Part shown: positions 22,967-25,605 of the stretch, piece after piece
How positions within the stretch are numbered: position 1 is the stretch's first letter
Layout of the letters: each line of letters opens with the position of its first letter
Virus record (IMG/VR): IMGVR_UViG_3300036886_000009
Location: 1 to 25,605 of that record
Length of the DNA: 25,605 nt
Reading direction: 5' to 3' (one strand)
From: a virus
Position numbers and translations under genes: made by a program
The notes under the pieces: model-generated
Databases searched by the model: none
Told to the model about the DNA's origin: nothing
What the model saw: the letters and a program-made list of their open reading frames with translations, nothing else

Positions 22967-23136
22967 ATCATTTTGCATATGCGCCAGTCATGGTTGGAAA
23001 TTGGCAACAGCATCAAGTATGGGATGGGACTTATACTCTTGATGATTTGATGGACTGGCATGAGATGCATTCAGTGAAAACTGAGAACGAAAAGATGTAT
23101 AGAGAATATATTGAATCTAAAGAAAAGGACGGATAA
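22511..23136 (+). CDS. Tail assembly chaperone, frameshifted long form
   Basis: The -1 frameshift product, 208 residues: 126 from the chaperone frame, then 82 from the -1 frame (codons from 22888 to the TAA at 23134-23136). The added part starts RRRRTEGFSIKLSNEP, includes a CVKCEN pair of Cys and continues VMVGNWQQHQVWDGTYTLDD and MYREYIESKEKDG. There is no separate start or ribosome binding site for this frame, and it fills the otherwise empty 22967-23135 interval and ends on the tape measure start (TAATG). In lambda the equivalent extension (gpT) binds the tape measure protein. Confidence 0.8.
22882..22950 (+). other. Programmed -1 ribosomal frameshift signal
   Basis: T TTT TTC at 22882-22888 is a canonical X XXY YYZ slippery heptamer in the reading register of the chaperone gene. 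After a 6-nt spacer, GACGCAC (22895-22901) pairs with GTGCGTC (22944-22950), and GAAGG (22903-22907) pairs with CCTTC (22937-22941). This gives a 12-bp stem with a small internal bulge and a 29-nt loop. Slip site, spacing and stem all match known -1 signals in tail assembly chaperone genes such as lambda G/GT. Confidence 0.85.
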
Positions 23137-24266
23137 TGCCTTCACAAGCTGATGTCATAAAAGAATATCTTGTATCTCTTGGATTCCAAGTTGACAACGA
23201 TGCATTGAATAAGTTTAAGGATTCTCTTGAAAATCTTTCTAAGATGCTTCAAGAGAAAGCTTCTTCAATGTCAAAAGCATATATCATTGCTGCTACTGAA
23301 ATTGTATCCGCCCTTCTTACTGTAACAACAGCTACAGCACTTCTTCTTGATAAAATTGCACAAGCAGATCTTGGCTATCAGAAATATGCATTAAGAATGT
23401 ATATGGCTAGGGATGCTGCAAAGGAGTTAAAAATTGTTACAGATGCAATGGGAGAATCTCTTGAAGATATCGCTTGGAATCCAGAACTTAGTCAGAGATA
23501 TAAAGGTTATATGGCTGAAGCTAGGGGAATGGAGACCCCTAAGAATGCAGAAGAGCAATTAAAATACATAAGAGATATAAGAAGTGAGTTTACAAGATTA
23601 AAAATTGAAATAACCTACGGTATGCAGCATGTAGGTATGTATCTTTTTAAATTTCTTCAAGAGCCTATTGTTGGATCTAAACTAGGGATGAAGGAGTTAA
23701 ATGATTATATCCAGCAACACTTACCAGAAATAGCAAGAACTATAGCTGAGAATCTTGCTATAGTTATTAACTTTGGTAGAGATCTTTGGAAAATTTTAAA
23801 AGATTGTGGATCAGGGGCAAAATATTTATGGGATACATTATCAGATAAAGGAAAAGCTAATGCTGTATTGCTTGTGTTCGCTGGGCTTATTGCTGCTACT
23901 GGTCCATTAGGAAGACTTCTTGCAGCACTTACTTTGTTACAGGATTTTTATAAATTTATTCATAATGAAGAAGGTAGAGAGAAACGTTTAGATCCATATT
24001 GGGAAAAATTATTTTTTGCCATAGCAAAAGTATATTATATTGCTGGAGAAGCGTTTGCTAGATTATCAATGGTTGCTACTATAGGAGGATTAATTGCATC
24101 AGGAGAATTCAAAGAAGCTGCTAGATTAACTAAAGCTCTTCCAGAATTTTATGCAAAGACTCATAAACAATCTCAGGATGATTATAACGCAACAGTCAGA
24201 GGATACGTAGAAGAACGAATGGCTCCTGCTAGTGAGAATGATGAAGATCTTTTGAAAATGAAGTAA
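23136..24266 (+). CDS. Tape measure protein, N-terminal part
   Basis: A 376-residue protein, mostly helix, with two hydrophobic segments (AYIIAATEIVSALLTVTTAT, and NAVLLVFAGLIAATGPLGRL), as in tape measure proteins that set tail length and pass through the host membrane. It follows the chaperone with a TAATG overlap. It stops at TAA 24264-24266, while the rest of a typical tape measure, a lytic transglycosylase domain and a characteristic C-terminus, continues in the -1 frame at once. Taken together the two parts come to about 600 residues. So this is either a split gene or one interrupted by a 1-base deletion. Confidence 0.75.
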   Translation: MPSQADVIKEYLVSLGFQVDNDALNKFKDSLENLSKMLQEKASSMSKAYIIAATEIVSALLTVTTATALLLDKIAQADLGYQKYALRMYMARDAAKELKIVTDAMGESLEDIAWNPELSQRYKGYMAEARGMETPKNAEEQLKYIRDIRSEFTRLKIEITYGMQHVGMYLFKFLQEPIVGSKLGMKELNDYIQQHLPEIARTIAENLAIVINFGRDLWKILKDCGSGAKYLWDTLSDKGKANAVLLVFAGLIAATGPLGRLLAALTLLQDFYKFIHNEEGREKRLDPYWEKLFFAIAKVYYIAGEAFARLSMVATIGGLIASGEFKEAARLTKALPEFYAKTHKQSQDDYNATVRGYVEERMAPASENDEDLLKMK

Positions 24267-24277
24267 TAGCTGATCAT

Positions 24278-24952
24278 ATGGCAAGAAAATTTGGAATTGA
24301 TCCTGCTAAATTTAAAGGAATGATAGGAATTGAAAGTAATTGGAATCCCAATGCTGTAAATAAAGATTCTGGAGCAATGGGACTTGGTCAATGGATGCCT
24401 GGGAGTTATCCCGGAAAAAATTGGAAAGACTCAACAGAAAATCTTTATTATTCTGCAAGATATCTTAGTCAATTGTTGAAGAAAAATCATGGAGATTATA
24501 ATTTAGCTTTTAAAAATTATGGAGGATTTGTAACAGAAGATCCTTCTGGATATATTGCTAAAATTGAAGCAAGGATAGCATCTGAGGGTTATTTATCTGA
24601 AGCTCCGAGAAGTGCTATGGTTCCTACTCCATTAATTACTGCTGCAAAAGCAGGACCTGTTCATCAACAACATATTATGTCAGATCAATCTGCTAAAGGG
24701 AAAGCACCATCTTTATCTGGAATTAGAGAAGGTTGGTATATGCCGTATTTAAGATCTTTAAGAGAAGCTACTCATTTTGGAGCAGATGCTGGATCTTCTA
24801 ATCCAACACAAATTGTTCATAGAGAAATTAATATGCATGCAAATGTTACTGTTCATGATGGAGATCCAGAAAAAGTAACAGCAGCAGTAAAGAAAGCTTA
24901 TAATGATATAAGTATTGCTGAAGCAGTAGCAGGGGCTCAGTGGAATAAGTAA
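24278..24952 (+). CDS. Tape measure C-terminal part with lytic transglycosylase domain
   Basis: A 224-residue product with an SLT-type lytic transglycosylase domain: E19 in GMIGIESNWNP is the catalytic Glu, followed by SGAMGLGQWMPGSYPG and YNLAFKNYGG. The end (INMHANVTVHDGDPEKVTAA) is the usual tape measure C-terminus. The domain itself begins upstream of ATG 24278: the same frame reads FENEVIADH before it, which belongs to the domain's first helix. There is no ribosome binding site before 24278. It opens peptidoglycan for the tail tube. I treat it as the displaced second half of the preceding gene, possibly made by reinitiation. Confidence 0.75.
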   Translation: MARKFGIDPAKFKGMIGIESNWNPNAVNKDSGAMGLGQWMPGSYPGKNWKDSTENLYYSARYLSQLLKKNHGDYNLAFKNYGGFVTEDPSGYIAKIEARIASEGYLSEAPRSAMVPTPLITAAKAGPVHQQHIMSDQSAKGKAPSLSGIREGWYMPYLRSLREATHFGADAGSSNPTQIVHREINMHANVTVHDGDPEKVTAAVKKAYNDISIAEAVAGAQWNK

Positions 24953-24964
24953 TGGAGATAAATT

Positions 24965-25605
24965 ATGCCTCCTTTTAATTTAGTTTGGTTTGACACATCG
25001 AGTTTACCTTATGCTCCTTGGAGAGCTTTTGCAATGTTGACGACTGGAACTCCAGCAGTATTTTCTCAGGGAGCAGATACAGGTGGTCCAACTCCTCAGA
25101 CTACTTTTTTAATAGATGTTGATGAAACAATTTGGTATTTTGATGCAGTATTTAGAATTGAACATACTGCTCAAAGAAGAATTACAGAACATCCTGTTCA
25201 AACGGGGGCAAATATATCTGATCATTCATTTCAATTACCTGCAAGAGTAAGTTTAGAAATAGGAATGTCAGATGTTATGTCTGGTGTTCATTTAACTGCT
25301 GTAGATTCTTTTCAAGAAGGAGATTGGGGAGATCAAGATAAGTCAGTAAAAGCTTTTCAAAAAATTATTGAATGGCAAAAATCAGGAGCTCCTATGTCAA
25401 TAGGAACTCGTCTTTTACATTACGATAATATGGTGATAGAAAATGTTCATGCTCCTGATGATTTTAAAACAAAACATGGATTGAAGTGTATTGTTTCTTT
25501 TCGTCAGATTATAACATCTGAAGTTATTATGGGGAGGGTTTCAGTTCGAGAACAATTAACAAATGAATTCAATAGAGGAGCACTTCCTACAGGAAGTGCT
25601 AATCA
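24965..25605 (+). CDS. Dit-like tail/baseplate protein, partial
   Basis: A reading frame open from ATG 24965 to the end of the window, 213 residues so far and truncated by the edge. GGAG at 24954-24957 lies 7 nt before the start. The segment ITEHPVQTGANISDHSFQLP, followed by RVSLEIGMSDVM, is characteristic of the Dit-like N-terminal domain of phage tail proteins, which forms the hub joining tube and baseplate. The C-terminal part here (INTERVAL around HGLKCIVSFRQIITSEVIMG) continues the fold. Position directly after the tape measure is as expected. Confidence 0.8.
   Translation, partial: MPPFNLVWFDTSSLPYAPWRAFAMLTTGTPAVFSQGADTGGPTPQTTFLIDVDETIWYFDAVFRIEHTAQRRITEHPVQTGANISDHSFQLPARVSLEIGMSDVMSGVHLTAVDSFQEGDWGDQDKSVKAFQKIIEWQKSGAPMSIGTRLLHYDNMVIENVHAPDDFKTKHGLKCIVSFRQIITSEVIMGRVSVREQLTNEFNRGALPTGSAN

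Noticed and set aside
1-25605. CRISPR arrays, tRNA genes, rRNA genes, insertion sequences
   Set aside because: No regularly spaced repeats, cloverleaf-like segments, transposase genes or terminal inverted repeats were recognised on reading both strands; a tRNA-scanning tool was not available.

Overview
The window is a stretch of a tailed bacteriophage (or prophage) genome covering DNA packaging, head, neck and the first tail genes. All genes supported here lie on the + strand and are tightly packed: start and stop codons often overlap as ATGA or TAATG, and most genes have AGGAGG-type ribosome binding sites. A tail-sheath (DUF3383) and tail-tube (DUF3277) pair points to a contractile-tailed phage (myovirus morphology). 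The sequence looks AT-rich. TAA, TGA and TAG all serve as stops, so the standard bacterial code fits. The host cannot be named from the sequence.

Layout. 1-298: a leader with a promoter-like element. 299-2154: small and large terminase subunits. 2151-10007: a long run of accessory genes. These include a KOW-domain protein, an HEXXH zinc metalloprotease, a GNAT acetyltransferase, a SAM-dependent methyltransferase, an inorganic-pyrophosphatase-like protein, an exported protein, several small Cys-rich or membrane proteins, and a strong hairpin. 10000-14050: a portal protein carrying a complete-looking topoisomerase IB domain, a DUF5661 protein, two small proteins and a MuF/SPP1-gp7 head morphogenesis protein. 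14061-18416: an inverted repeat, a second copy of the promoter-like element, a tagged accessory protein, a DUF2213 prohead protease fused to a scaffold with a probable internal scaffold start, a cement/decoration protein and the major capsid protein. 18457-20838: connector, completion and terminator genes. 20852-25605: sheath, tube, tail assembly chaperone with a probable programmed -1 frameshift, a tape measure region split into two frames, and the start of a Dit-like baseplate gene that runs off the window.

The most unusual theme is a modular tag. Five proteins (starting at 2371, 4238, 5841, 7334 and 14147) begin with the same short segment, a MLLSELLK-like stretch followed by SLY/F and then TKDA. 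Two of them continue into a second motif, EHPRGQPxNAGQF or a close variant. That second motif also sits in the linker joining the portal to its topoisomerase IB domain. My inference is that the tag and linker mark proteins for incorporation into the prohead, possibly with trimming by the DUF2213 protease, so that enzymes (protease, acetyltransferase, pyrophosphatase-like protein, topoisomerase) travel inside the virion. The sequence shows the shared tags and the domains. The packaging role is a hypothesis by analogy with T4 capsid-targeting sequences and phage polyvalent proteins.

The two copies of the promoter-like element, one before terminase and one before the capsid module, suggest at least two co-regulated late transcription units.
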